Source of the DNA: Proteobacteria bacterium UBA4575
GTDB taxonomy: Bacteria > Pseudomonadota > Gammaproteobacteria > UBA4575
DNA length: 22,818 nucleotides
Reading direction: 5' to 3'
Assembly (NCBI GenBank): GCA_002386945.1
Contig: DGKH01000074.1
Coordinates: 1 to 22,818, forward strand
The notes under the pieces were generated by a model. The model ran no database searches and was not told the origin of the DNA. It saw only the letters and a list, made by a program, of their open reading frames with translations. A program made the position numbers and the translations under genes. Of this stretch, positions 1-7,172 are shown piece by piece; the first letter of the stretch is position 1; each line of letters starts with the position of its first letter.

Positions 1-370
1 CAAGATCTTCGCCTAAATTAACGGGTTTGGGCCAAAAACTATCCTCAAATTCCATTTCCAGATAGTTGCGATGAGAGCTATAGCGTGGGATGACGTGGAA
101 ATGAACATGAGGATCGACCATCATCAACATTAAATAGTTAATCTTATCGTAGGCAAAAGCTTCTTCTAGGCAAGCTTCGATACCACGGATAACGTCAGGG
201 AGTTCAGCCATCGCACCGTCTGACAGTTCAGAAAAGGCGGTTGCATCGCTGCGTTCAATTAAAACTAAAGATCCCAAGGTAACCTGTTGTGGTCGCAACA
301 AAACGCTCCAGTACTGGAAATGCTTGATTTCAGACTGTGGGTAGTCGAATTTTTCAAGAGTCGTATTCAC
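1..370 (-). CDS. HIT (histidine triad) family protein, partial
   Basis: Reading the minus strand from a GTG at 368-370 gives 123 codons that run off the window edge, so the C-terminus is missing. The histidine triad H88-x-H90-x-H92 sits in the stretch DPHVHFHVIPRY, the HIT-family catalytic motif. HIT proteins hydrolyse or transfer nucleotides, acting on phosphoramidates or dinucleoside polyphosphates. The exact substrate cannot be read from this sequence. The GTG start is preceded by a weak AGGCG; an in-frame TTG lies 24 bases further upstream (392-394) and an upstream stop at 398-400 limits the options. The gene is divergent from the lipid cluster, with about 134 bases between them. The family call is secure; any link to the lipid genes is open. 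Confidence 0.85.
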   Translation of the reverse strand, partial: MNTTLEKFDYPQSEIKHFQYWSVLLRPQQVTLGSLVLIERSDATAFSELSDGAMAELPDVIRGIEACLEEAFAYDKINYLMLMMVDPHVHFHVIPRYSSHRNYLEMEFEDSFWPKPVNLGEDL

Positions 371-435
371 AAGCGCGCCTATATGGTTATTCAATAGTCA
401 TTGGATTCTTGCAGTACAAGCTTATTATTGGGTGT

Positions 436-463
436 TTCACCTTATCGGCTAGATGCTTATACT
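436..463 (+). promoter_or_regulatory. candidate sigma-70 promoter for the lipid cluster
   Basis: A TATACT -10-like hexamer at 458-463 lies 16 bases after TTCACC (436-441), which matches the -35 consensus at four of six bases. It sits about 40 bases upstream of the hydroxylase start in the only sizeable non-coding gap before the cluster. This is pattern matching by eye only. Confidence 0.35.
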
Positions 464-504
464 TAGAACAATTAAAATTTAGCACTCTTGAGAATTAAAC
501 GCAC

Positions 505-1224
505 ATGTCGTGGTTATCTAAAAAGCATCATCTTCAAGATATGAATATACGTGAGCTGACTGTGTCCTACATTCAGTATCCAGCGATCATCGCCTATGCA
601 CTGATTGCGATTACTGGTTTGTTATTGCTGAGAATGAATAATGCTTTCAGTTGGAGCTTGCTAGCGCCGGTGGTATTGATAGCCGCACTTTACCCCCTAA
701 TTTGGTATCTGCTGCATCGTTATGTGTTACATAGTCGGTTCCTATATCGCTTCAAAGGCTTTGCTAAAGTATGGAAACGAATCCATTATGATCACCACCG
801 TGATCCAAATGATCTACGCATTTTATTTGGTGCCTTGTATACCACGTTGCCTACGGTGTTGGCCTTCAGTATTCCGTTAGGATATGTCTTTGCTGGTTTC
901 TATGGTGCGGTTGCTTGTACGGTGTCTGGTATTTTAGTTACGATGTTTTATGAGTACTGCCATTGCATTCAGCATCTGCATTACACACCTAAGAGTCAAT
1001 TCTTACGTGATATGAAGCGCTTGCATCTGCTGCATCATTTCCGTAATGAGAAGGGTAATTACGGCATTACTAATTTTTTCTGGGACCGTGTGTTTAAGAC
1101 GTATTACGATAAGGGTAGTAATGTCGATAAAAGTGAGACGGTCTTCAATTTGGGTTACACCGATAGCGAGATCAGTCAGTATCCATGGGTAGCGCAACTT
1201 AGCGAAGCTCAAGAAGAACGGTAG
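505..1224 (+). CDS. Fatty acid hydroxylase / sterol desaturase superfamily membrane protein
   Basis: This 239-residue membrane protein carries the histidine clusters of the di-iron hydroxylase superfamily: H71-x4-H76, H94-x2-H97-H98, H153-x3-H157 and H174-x2-H177-H178. Hydrophobic segments at about 27-43, 50-70, 112-132 and 133-148 alternate with these clusters, as expected when the iron site faces the cytoplasm. Family members hydroxylate or desaturate acyl chains, sphingoid bases, sterols or carotenoids using O2. As the first gene of the lipid cluster, the likely substrate is an acyl or long-chain-base part of the lipid made by its neighbours; that is inference from context. The ATG at 505 has only a weak ribosome-binding site (TTGAGAA). 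Length is normal for small bacterial members. The specific substrate is unknown. Confidence 0.82.
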   Translation: MSWLSKKHHLQDMNIRELTVSYIQYPAIIAYALIAITGLLLLRMNNAFSWSLLAPVVLIAALYPLIWYLLHRYVLHSRFLYRFKGFAKVWKRIHYDHHRDPNDLRILFGALYTTLPTVLAFSIPLGYVFAGFYGAVACTVSGILVTMFYEYCHCIQHLHYTPKSQFLRDMKRLHLLHHFRNEKGNYGITNFFWDRVFKTYYDKGSNVDKSETVFNLGYTDSEISQYPWVAQLSEAQEER

Positions 1225-1235
1225 AGACTGATTAT

Positions 1236-1254
1236 CTCTCTACCCTGGAGAGAG
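1236..1254 (+). promoter_or_regulatory. small hairpin covering the ribosome-binding site of the acyltransferase gene
   Basis: CTCTCT (1236-1241) and AGAGAG (1249-1254) form a perfect 6-bp stem with a 7-base loop. The stem contains most of the GGAGAGAG Shine-Dalgarno region (1247-1254) of the TTG-started gene at 1260. It could dampen translation of that gene, although a stem this short is weak. Confidence 0.3.
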
Positions 1255-1259
1255 TTATT

Positions 1260-2408
1260 TTGGTCATAGAATTAGAGTCGTTTGATAATACTGATCGGCA
1301 ACGCAAAAAAGAATTCGTAAAGCTGCCTGCTAAGATTATGCAGGATGACCCGAATTGGGTTAGCCCTTTAATTGTTGAGCGTCTAGCTCAACTTCATCCA
1401 AAACATCCTTTCTTTAAGCATGCTAGCGCCCGTTTTTGGTTGGCTAAGCGTGACGGCCATAGTGTCGGACGGATCAGTGCACAAATCGATCAGTTGGCGT
1501 GGCAGCATGATATGCCTGGTATGGGTTTTATCGGTAATTTTGATTGTGTCGATGATGCAGAGGTCGCTGCCTGCTTATTTTCTGCCGCTGAAGCTTGGTT
1601 ATCTGAGCATGGCTGTGATCAAGTGCGAGGTCCATTTAGTCTGTCAATTAATCAGGAAAGTGGCTGCTTGATTGATGGTTTCGATACGCCGCCGTTTCCT
1701 ATGATGGGACATGCAAAGCCTTACTATCAGACTTTATTTGAAGCTAATGGTTACGCCAAGGCTAAAGATTTATATGCCTGGAAGAGTGATGCTGATCGTA
1801 CTTTTCCACCGGCAATGCAACGTATTCTTGATCAATATGAGGGGCGTTGTGTGATGCGTAATTTTGATCGTAAACACTATAAGCGTGACCTGCTTTTGAT
1901 GCTGGATCTGTTTAATGATGCTTGGCATAAGAATTGGGGTTTCATCCCATTTACCGAAGAAGAGTTTTTATTGATTGGTAAAGAAATGATGCAGATCGTT
2001 CCTCCTGACTTTATTAAATTTGCTGAAGTTAAAGGTAAGGCTGCCGCCTTCGTCGCTTATATTCCTAATATCAATAGTCTGATTGTTGATCTCAAGGGCA
2101 AGCTCTTTCCATTTGGATTTTTAAAATTGCTTTATCGACTGCGCTTTGCCCCAGCAAAGTCTGGACGTATTGCTTTGATGGGGATTCGACAGGAGTTTCA
2201 AAACTCGCTGATGGGTTCAACGCTAACCTTTATGTTGCTACATGAACTTCATTTGTCGACGGTAGCAAAAGGTTACAATACGGTAGAAATGTCTTGGGTG
2301 CTGGAAGATAACAAGCGATTAAATAAAGTGATGAAATCTACCGGTGGTAAGCGTTATAAGACCTACCGTGTGTTTGAAAAAAAGTTAATGAGTGATCGTG
2401 ATGAATAA
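1260..2408 (+). CDS. GNAT-fold N-acyltransferase, YghO / bacterial ceramide synthase-like
   Basis: The 382-residue soluble protein opens with the segment DPNWVSPL, then HPFFKHA and VGRISAQID, a pattern I associate with the large GNAT-related family that includes E. coli YghO. The acyltransferase described as bacterial ceramide synthase (bCerS) in Caulobacter is also GNAT-related. Members are often mis-annotated as dATP pyrophosphohydrolases. If the analogy holds, it transfers an acyl chain to an amino group of a long-chain base or other amino-lipid. The start is TTG at 1260, chosen because GGAGAGAG precedes it by about five bases and the first residues (VIELESF) suit a globular N-terminus. 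It lies 35 bases after the hydroxylase gene and overlaps the next gene by 8 bases, so the three appear co-transcribed. Family membership is fairly sure; the substrate is inferred from neighbours. Confidence 0.65.
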   Translation: MVIELESFDNTDRQRKKEFVKLPAKIMQDDPNWVSPLIVERLAQLHPKHPFFKHASARFWLAKRDGHSVGRISAQIDQLAWQHDMPGMGFIGNFDCVDDAEVAACLFSAAEAWLSEHGCDQVRGPFSLSINQESGCLIDGFDTPPFPMMGHAKPYYQTLFEANGYAKAKDLYAWKSDADRTFPPAMQRILDQYEGRCVMRNFDRKHYKRDLLLMLDLFNDAWHKNWGFIPFTEEEFLLIGKEMMQIVPPDFIKFAEVKGKAAAFVAYIPNINSLIVDLKGKLFPFGFLKLLYRLRFAPAKSGRIALMGIRQEFQNSLMGSTLTFMLLHELHLSTVAKGYNTVEMSWVLEDNKRLNKVMKSTGGKRYKTYRVFEKKLMSDRDE

Positions 2409-3174
2409 ATGGAATGCAGTTGTTCTTGCAGGAGACCGTGGGCCAAACGATCCCTTGCTACAAGCTACTGGTGTTACCTGTAAAGCCGCGGTCCGCTTTT
2501 CTGGGCAGACACAGTTATCACGGGTTATTTCTGCCTTGGCGCAAGCTGAGCATATCGATCATATTACGATTGTTGGACCAGATACGGATGCTAATAAGCC
2601 GCATGCCTGCATTCAGGAGTTAGCTGAGCAATATCAATTTGACTATTTAGCGAAGGCAGAAGGGCCTAGCTTAAGTGCGATTAAGGGATTGGAACACAGG
2701 CAAAACTATCCTTGCTTGATTGCTACCTGTGATGTGCCATTCATTACAAGCCAAGCGATTGATGACTATTGCGCAGCGGCAGACAGTAGTAGCGCAGACT
2801 TTGTTGTGGCTGCGGTGCCGCATCAGTCGATTATAAAAATGCTGCCGACTATTCGTAAAACCACATATACCTTCGATCAGCGATTGCTTTGTTTCTCTAA
2901 TCTGTTTGCTGTGCGCCATAGTGTCGGTAAAGAGGCGTTGCACTTTTGGCGAGAGATGGAGAAAAAGCGTAAAAATCCATTACAGATTATTGCTAGATTA
3001 GGGGTTATTAACTTGATCAAGTATAAATTTGGGAAGATGACACTTAAACAGGCTTCAGCCTACCTGTCCACGCTGAGCGCGGCGAAGGTGGAGATTATCC
3101 TACGTGATGCACCAGAGATTTCAGTGGATGTTGATTCAGTGGCTGACTACGAGCTGCTGAAGGACTATCTCTAG
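2401..3174 (+). CDS. MobA-like NTP transferase domain protein
   Basis: A 257-residue protein with a Rossmann-like nucleotidyltransferase fold. The N-terminal VVLAGDRG (7-14) is the nucleotide-binding loop, and CDVPF with D111 is the metal-binding motif of MobA/GlmU-type enzymes. The usual lysine-rich LAGG-x-GxR loop is altered. Such enzymes make NDP-activated sugars, alcohols or cofactors from an NTP and a phosphorylated substrate. Inside a lipid cluster it may activate a head group (for example a phospho-alcohol or sugar phosphate), which is inference. I prefer the ATG at 2401, overlapping the upstream stop by 8 bases, over the in-frame GTG at 2392. The C-terminal part (about 175-257) is helical and not recognised. 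It ends 4 bases from the end of the convergent LicC-like gene. Confidence 0.68.
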   Translation: MNKWNAVVLAGDRGPNDPLLQATGVTCKAAVRFSGQTQLSRVISALAQAEHIDHITIVGPDTDANKPHACIQELAEQYQFDYLAKAEGPSLSAIKGLEHRQNYPCLIATCDVPFITSQAIDDYCAAADSSSADFVVAAVPHQSIIKMLPTIRKTTYTFDQRLLCFSNLFAVRHSVGKEALHFWREMEKKRKNPLQIIARLGVINLIKYKFGKMTLKQASAYLSTLSAAKVEIILRDAPEISVDVDSVADYELLKDYL

Positions 3175-3178
3175 ACAG

Positions 3179-3913
3179 TTAGTCTTGTTCTGCCCATTTG
3201 CTAACCATTGCTCTCGCAATCTCTAGATCATGCACGAAATCTAACTCAGTCCAGTCTAGGCCATGAATAGAGATCGTTCCGACATTACCAGTAGTGGCTA
3301 ATTGATCAATCACAGATAGATACCAACGGCTTAAGGCTTCAGCTTGATGCATGTCATGACAAATTTGTTCACGGAAAAGTGTTGCACCTTCGTAGGTAAA
3401 TTTCATCGCACCGATTGATTCAGCATTAACTCGTTCTAACGGTAACTTCTTACCGATATTCAGAATACGCCCCTGATCATGGGCAATCTTCATGTCGTCT
3501 TCGTCGTAAACTGGTTTTTCGTCACTCGCTAGAGTGATTGGGTAATCACTGGCTTTGATTAGCTTTTCGATGATTGCCGCTTCAAATAGGGTGTCACCGT
3601 TTAAAATCATGAACTCACCATGTAATTCCTCACGCGCCATCCAGCAGCTGGCGAGGTTATCGGCAACCTCATAAAAAGGGTTATATAGCGTGCGAACTTG
3701 GTTTGAGTCATAACGCTCTTGTAAGACCTGCTTGACCGCGCTGGCAGCATAACCAACGACAACGACGATCTCGTCTACGCCGAGCTGTAATAGCGTATCA
3801 ATCTGGTATTCGATGAAAGGCTTTTGGCTTAATTCCAGTAGGCATTTTGGGGTAGACTTAGTATATGGCAGTAGACGACGTCCTTGCCCAGCGCTGAGGA
3901 TAATAGCTTTCAT
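3179..3913 (-). CDS. LicC-like nucleotidyltransferase (phosphocholine-cytidylyltransferase type)
   Basis: The 244-residue protein starts with the classic sugar-phosphate nucleotidyltransferase loop (residues 2-16, AIILSAGQGRRLLP), followed by a conserved Lys at 23 in STPKCL. NGD (105-107) is the catalytic metal-binding motif and DDMK (139-142) is a second acidic site. The stretch YNPFYEVADNLASCW (77-91) resembles the LicC/phosphocholine cytidylyltransferase group. The expected reaction is NTP plus a phospho-alcohol or sugar phosphate giving an NDP-activated head group for the CDP-alcohol transferase nearby. The gene is on the opposite strand, convergent with the MobA-like gene and divergent from the LptF-like gene across 51 to 132 bases depending on the LptF start. 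No clear ribosome-binding site precedes the ATG. The actual head group cannot be told from sequence. Confidence 0.72.
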   Translation of the reverse strand: MKAIILSAGQGRRLLPYTKSTPKCLLELSQKPFIEYQIDTLLQLGVDEIVVVVGYAASAVKQVLQERYDSNQVRTLYNPFYEVADNLASCWMAREELHGEFMILNGDTLFEAAIIEKLIKASDYPITLASDEKPVYDEDDMKIAHDQGRILNIGKKLPLERVNAESIGAMKFTYEGATLFREQICHDMHQAEALSRWYLSVIDQLATTGNVGTISIHGLDWTELDFVHDLEIARAMVSKWAEQD

Positions 3914-4045
3914 GGAAATGATGTAATTAGGGATCGCAGTTAGTTTACCCTGAAGCCCTATGCCGTGCTACATGTCAGTTATGCTAATACTAATGTGACT
4001 CATGAAAGTCGCCGAACTAAAAATATAGATGATGAGAGCCTAACC

Positions 4046-5092
4046 TTGATTGTCAGAGCTTATTTAAACAAAGAAATTTTAAGCCCCTTGATTACGATCA
4101 GCTTGATTCTGTCTGTGCTTATGGTCAGCTTTAGTGCGTTAAGCCTATTGGCAGACCCAATGAGTAGCCTTATTCCAGCCTCGTTACTGGCGCAGATGAT
4201 CTTTGCCAAGACGATCGCCTCATTTGAATTATTTCTTCCTCTTGCCCTCTTTATCACGCTATTGATGGGCTTGGGACGACTTTATAGCGAGCAGGAAATC
4301 AGTGCGTTGCAGGCTGCTGGCATGGGTGTGTTTGGCTTAATAAGAACCTTCTTGCCGTTAATTATTGTGCTTACCATCATCACTGCATTCCTTACTATCA
4401 TGGTACGTCCTTGGGCTAATCAGCTGCGTTATGAAGTGCAGTATGAAGCAACTGATGGTTATGACTTTGAGCGTTTAGAGGGGGGCTATTTCTATGAAAG
4501 TGAAGAGACTGGTCGCGTTTACTTCACTAAGAAAGTTCATCCGGACCAGACAAAAGAAGACATCTTTATGTATGAAGGGGCTGATGATCACAGCCAGGTT
4601 GTGGTTGCTAGGGAAGGGCGACAATTGGCATCAGTGCTGAATAATAACGCCAGTCTTATGTTTACAGAGGGTAGTGCCTACCGATTGTCTGATGACGGCA
4701 ATGATCAAGTGATTGATTTTGAACAGATGACGCTACATCCAGATATCGAGCAGCGTGAACCACTCGGTTATAAGCGGAAAGGGACATCAACACTGCAACT
4801 TTGGCAAAGTAATGACCCGAAGGATATTGCTGAGTTTCAATGGCGCTTAACAACAGTAGTTAAAACTTTCTTACTAGCTTTGTTAGCGATATTTTTAGCC
4901 AAGGCCTCACCACGTAGAGGACGTTATGGCACCTTGATTTTAGGGGTGGTTATCTTTCTGATAGTACATGCTGGTAGCTTAGTATTAATGGCTTGGGTGG
5001 AGCAGGGGCTGCTCTCAAGACAGCCAGGGCTGTGGTTAAGTGTCATCCTATTGTTTGTGGTCACCAGCCTAACGGCCTATAGGAAGGTTTAG
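4046..5092 (+). CDS. LptF-like permease (YjgP/YjgQ family)
   Basis: This inner-membrane protein has the LptF/LptG layout: three N-terminal helices, a periplasmic beta-jellyroll region at about residues 120-270, then three C-terminal helices. The LGRLYSEQEISALQAAGM stretch is the coupling-helix region of LptF, matching the LGKLYTESEI segment of E. coli LptF. I choose the TTG at 4046 because the resulting (M)IVRAYLNKEI lines up with the E. coli LptF start MIIIRYLVRE. An in-frame GTG at 3965 would add 27 polar residues and has no ribosome-binding site. LptF pairs with LptG and the ATPase LptB to pull LPS out of the inner membrane. Being in a lipid cluster with no other lpt genes, this pair may handle a different lipid. 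Whether it is the cell's only LptFG pair cannot be judged here. Confidence 0.8.
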   Translation: MIVRAYLNKEILSPLITISLILSVLMVSFSALSLLADPMSSLIPASLLAQMIFAKTIASFELFLPLALFITLLMGLGRLYSEQEISALQAAGMGVFGLIRTFLPLIIVLTIITAFLTIMVRPWANQLRYEVQYEATDGYDFERLEGGYFYESEETGRVYFTKKVHPDQTKEDIFMYEGADDHSQVVVAREGRQLASVLNNNASLMFTEGSAYRLSDDGNDQVIDFEQMTLHPDIEQREPLGYKRKGTSTLQLWQSNDPKDIAEFQWRLTTVVKTFLLALLAIFLAKASPRRGRYGTLILGVVIFLIVHAGSLVLMAWVEQGLLSRQPGLWLSVILLFVVTSLTAYRKV

Positions 5093-5095
5093 TCT

Positions 5096-6172
5096 ATGTG
5101 GATCTTAAGGCTCTATTTAGCGCGTAATGTCTTTCTTGGTTTTGTTGTTACTGCGCTAATTATTGTTGGGTTATTCTCGATTGTCTTATTAATAGAAGAA
5201 TTAGATGACGTTGGCACAGGGGGCTATGACTTAACCATGTCCTTACGTTACGTCTTGCTGCATATGCCGATGGTATTGAATGATTTTGCGGCAGTAATCA
5301 GTTTGATAGGCGCAGTAGTCGTACTCGGTGCGTTGGCTGGTAAGCATGAATTGATTGCGATCCAAAGCTTAGGTGGCACGCCTAGAAATATTGTCACTAG
5401 TGTCTTGATGGCGGCTGCACTGATTATGAGTCTGATGCTACTCAGTGCTGAATTTCTAGTGCCAAAAACATTACAGCAAGCGCAGATGGAAAAAGCATTG
5501 GCGACTGCTGATCAGGGTGATTTCGTGAGTAAATCAGGGTACTGGGCGCAATCAGATGGTCAGTATATCCATATAAAACAAATTGAAGATGGCCGTACGC
5601 CATATGATATTGAGCTTTTTGAATTTACAGCAGATTATCGTCTGCAACGTTACTTGACCGCCAGTTATGCAGATATTCAAAGCCAAGAGCAATGGCTTTT
5701 ACATGATGTGAGTGAAAAGACCTTGGTTGGTGAAAGGATGCAGCAGAAAAACCATGACACGCTGCAATGGCAATCTTTTCTATCAGCTGAGCAGCTAGGC
5801 GTGATTATTTCCAGCCCACAGGCGCTCTCAATTACTGATCTGAACCAGTTTGTGCAAGGTTTGAAGCAACGTGGTGAAAAATCCTATCCTTTTGAAGTCT
5901 TGTTCTGGCAGAAGCTAATGTCACCGCTAGCAGCCGGTATTATGATCGTGTTGGGTTTGTCTTTTGTTTTTGGGTCACAGAGACAGGTGAGTACGGGGCA
6001 GAGGATTACGATTGGCGTACTGACTGGGATGGGTTTCTATGTTTTCAGCCAAATGATCAATCATCTTGGCTTTGCCCTTGGCTGGCAGCCACTACTGGTG
6101 GCTGGATCACCTAATGCGATTGCGATTATTGCCTTGTTATTATTGGCATACCTACGCCAGGCTAAGGCTTAG
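5096..6172 (+). CDS. LptG-like permease (YjgP/YjgQ family)
   Basis: A 358-residue partner of the preceding permease, starting 3 bases after its stop, so the two are almost certainly translated together. It has three N-terminal helices, a periplasmic domain (about 125-265) and three C-terminal helices. HELIAIQSLGGTPRNIV corresponds to the RSELVVMQASG coupling-helix region of E. coli LptG, and LSITDLNQFVQGLK and LGLSFVFGSQR match conserved LptG segments; length equals the E. coli protein (360). In the Lpt machine LptF and LptG line the lateral gate that admits lipid from the periplasmic leaflet and hands it to LptC. No lptB, lptC or lptA is present in the window, so the ATPase must come from elsewhere. 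The stop overlaps the stop of the convergent phosphoesterase gene by 4 bases. Confidence 0.85.
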   Translation: MWILRLYLARNVFLGFVVTALIIVGLFSIVLLIEELDDVGTGGYDLTMSLRYVLLHMPMVLNDFAAVISLIGAVVVLGALAGKHELIAIQSLGGTPRNIVTSVLMAAALIMSLMLLSAEFLVPKTLQQAQMEKALATADQGDFVSKSGYWAQSDGQYIHIKQIEDGRTPYDIELFEFTADYRLQRYLTASYADIQSQEQWLLHDVSEKTLVGERMQQKNHDTLQWQSFLSAEQLGVIISSPQALSITDLNQFVQGLKQRGEKSYPFEVLFWQKLMSPLAAGIMIVLGLSFVFGSQRQVSTGQRITIGVLTGMGFYVFSQMINHLGFALGWQPLLVAGSPNAIAIIALLLLAYLRQAKA

Positions 6173-7152
6173 AGTGCCGTTCGCTTGCTGTTAATAAATA
6201 AACCCTGCTGCCTATCGTAGGCAAAGTCTTGGTATGACAGATGCCATTGTTTATCTTCTTGGCGTATTTCAAAAATTAGATATTGGGCGCGGTAGGGCTG
6301 TGCTTGACTGATGCTGCTGCAAGACGCGGCCCCAACTACGGGAATACTACGTTCTTCGTCTATCTGTAGCCTGTCATGAAAACGGCTATGGGCATGGCCA
6401 TGCAGGATGAGTTCAACGGGTGTGTCGATTAAAGCCTCTATTAGCTCTTCTTGATTGATCAGCTCTTTGCGTGCCTTGACATGATTCTTGCTGACTGGGT
6501 GATGAATCAAGAGCACTTTGCATAGGTTAGTGAGTTCTGGACGTTTTAATAGGGTCTTTAGTTTATTGATTTGTGCTGAGCTAATCTTCCCTGTTGCTTT
6601 AAACCAGGGGGCAGCAAAGACACTGGATAGACTGATGAAGGCAACTGGTCCTCGTATACGGACATGTGGATACATATTATTTAATGTGCTTAAGGCATCT
6701 TGCTCTAAAGCCTCATCTGGCTGTGGCATGTCATCGCCCAACATATAAGGCTGCCAATGATGAAAGGAGTGCTCCCAGCGAGCATTGACATAGAGGTCGT
6801 GGTTGCCTGGGATGACAGTGAGATTATCTGGTGTGGAGATCTGCTCTAGCCAGCTAGCGACCTGTTTAAATTCATCTTCTAGGCCAATATGGGTGAGATC
6901 TCCAGTCACCACATAATGGTCGATATGCTGTTGTTTCAATTGAGCGATGGCTATCTCTGCAATCTCACGTTGATGTGTATTACGACGTTTTTTTAGCCAT
7001 GATAAATAGCCTAGAAAGCGCTTGTTGAAGAGGTCTAAGGCCGATGCATTTTTGAGGTGCGAGAGATGAGGATCCGAAAGTTGCGCAAATCGGAAAGACT
7101 CATTAGCATGCGCTCCTTTTTTAGTGGTATCGTAATTCGAATTAATAGTCAT
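6169..7152 (-). CDS. Calcineurin-like metallophosphoesterase
   Basis: The 327-residue protein has the full set of metal-binding motifs of the calcineurin-like phosphoesterase family in order: D27-x-H29 (QLSDPHL), G84-D85 (VVTGDL), GNHD (116-119), HH (217-218) and GHAH (252-255). These bind two metal ions and hydrolyse phosphomonoesters or phosphodiesters. The overall layout resembles the CpdA/Icc group, but LpxH, a UDP-lipid pyrophosphatase, belongs to the same superfamily, so a lipid-phosphate or CDP-lipid substrate is possible given the neighbours. No signal peptide is visible, so it is cytoplasmic or peripheral. It lies on the minus strand, divergent from the CDP-alcohol transferase gene and convergent with the LptG-like gene. 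The family is certain; the substrate is not known. Confidence 0.88.
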   Translation of the reverse strand: MTINSNYDTTKKGAHANESFRFAQLSDPHLSHLKNASALDLFNKRFLGYLSWLKKRRNTHQREIAEIAIAQLKQQHIDHYVVTGDLTHIGLEDEFKQVASWLEQISTPDNLTVIPGNHDLYVNARWEHSFHHWQPYMLGDDMPQPDEALEQDALSTLNNMYPHVRIRGPVAFISLSSVFAAPWFKATGKISSAQINKLKTLLKRPELTNLCKVLLIHHPVSKNHVKARKELINQEELIEALIDTPVELILHGHAHSRFHDRLQIDEERSIPVVGAASCSSISQAQPYRAQYLIFEIRQEDKQWHLSYQDFAYDRQQGLFINSKRTAL

Positions 7153-7172
7153 CTCAGTGTCGACTCAATCTG

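Noticed and set aside
3965..4045. Longer N-terminus of the LptF-like permease from the GTG at 3965
   Set aside because: It adds 27 polar residues with no family counterpart and no ribosome-binding site; the TTG at 4046 aligns with the E. coli LptF start. It cannot be fully excluded.
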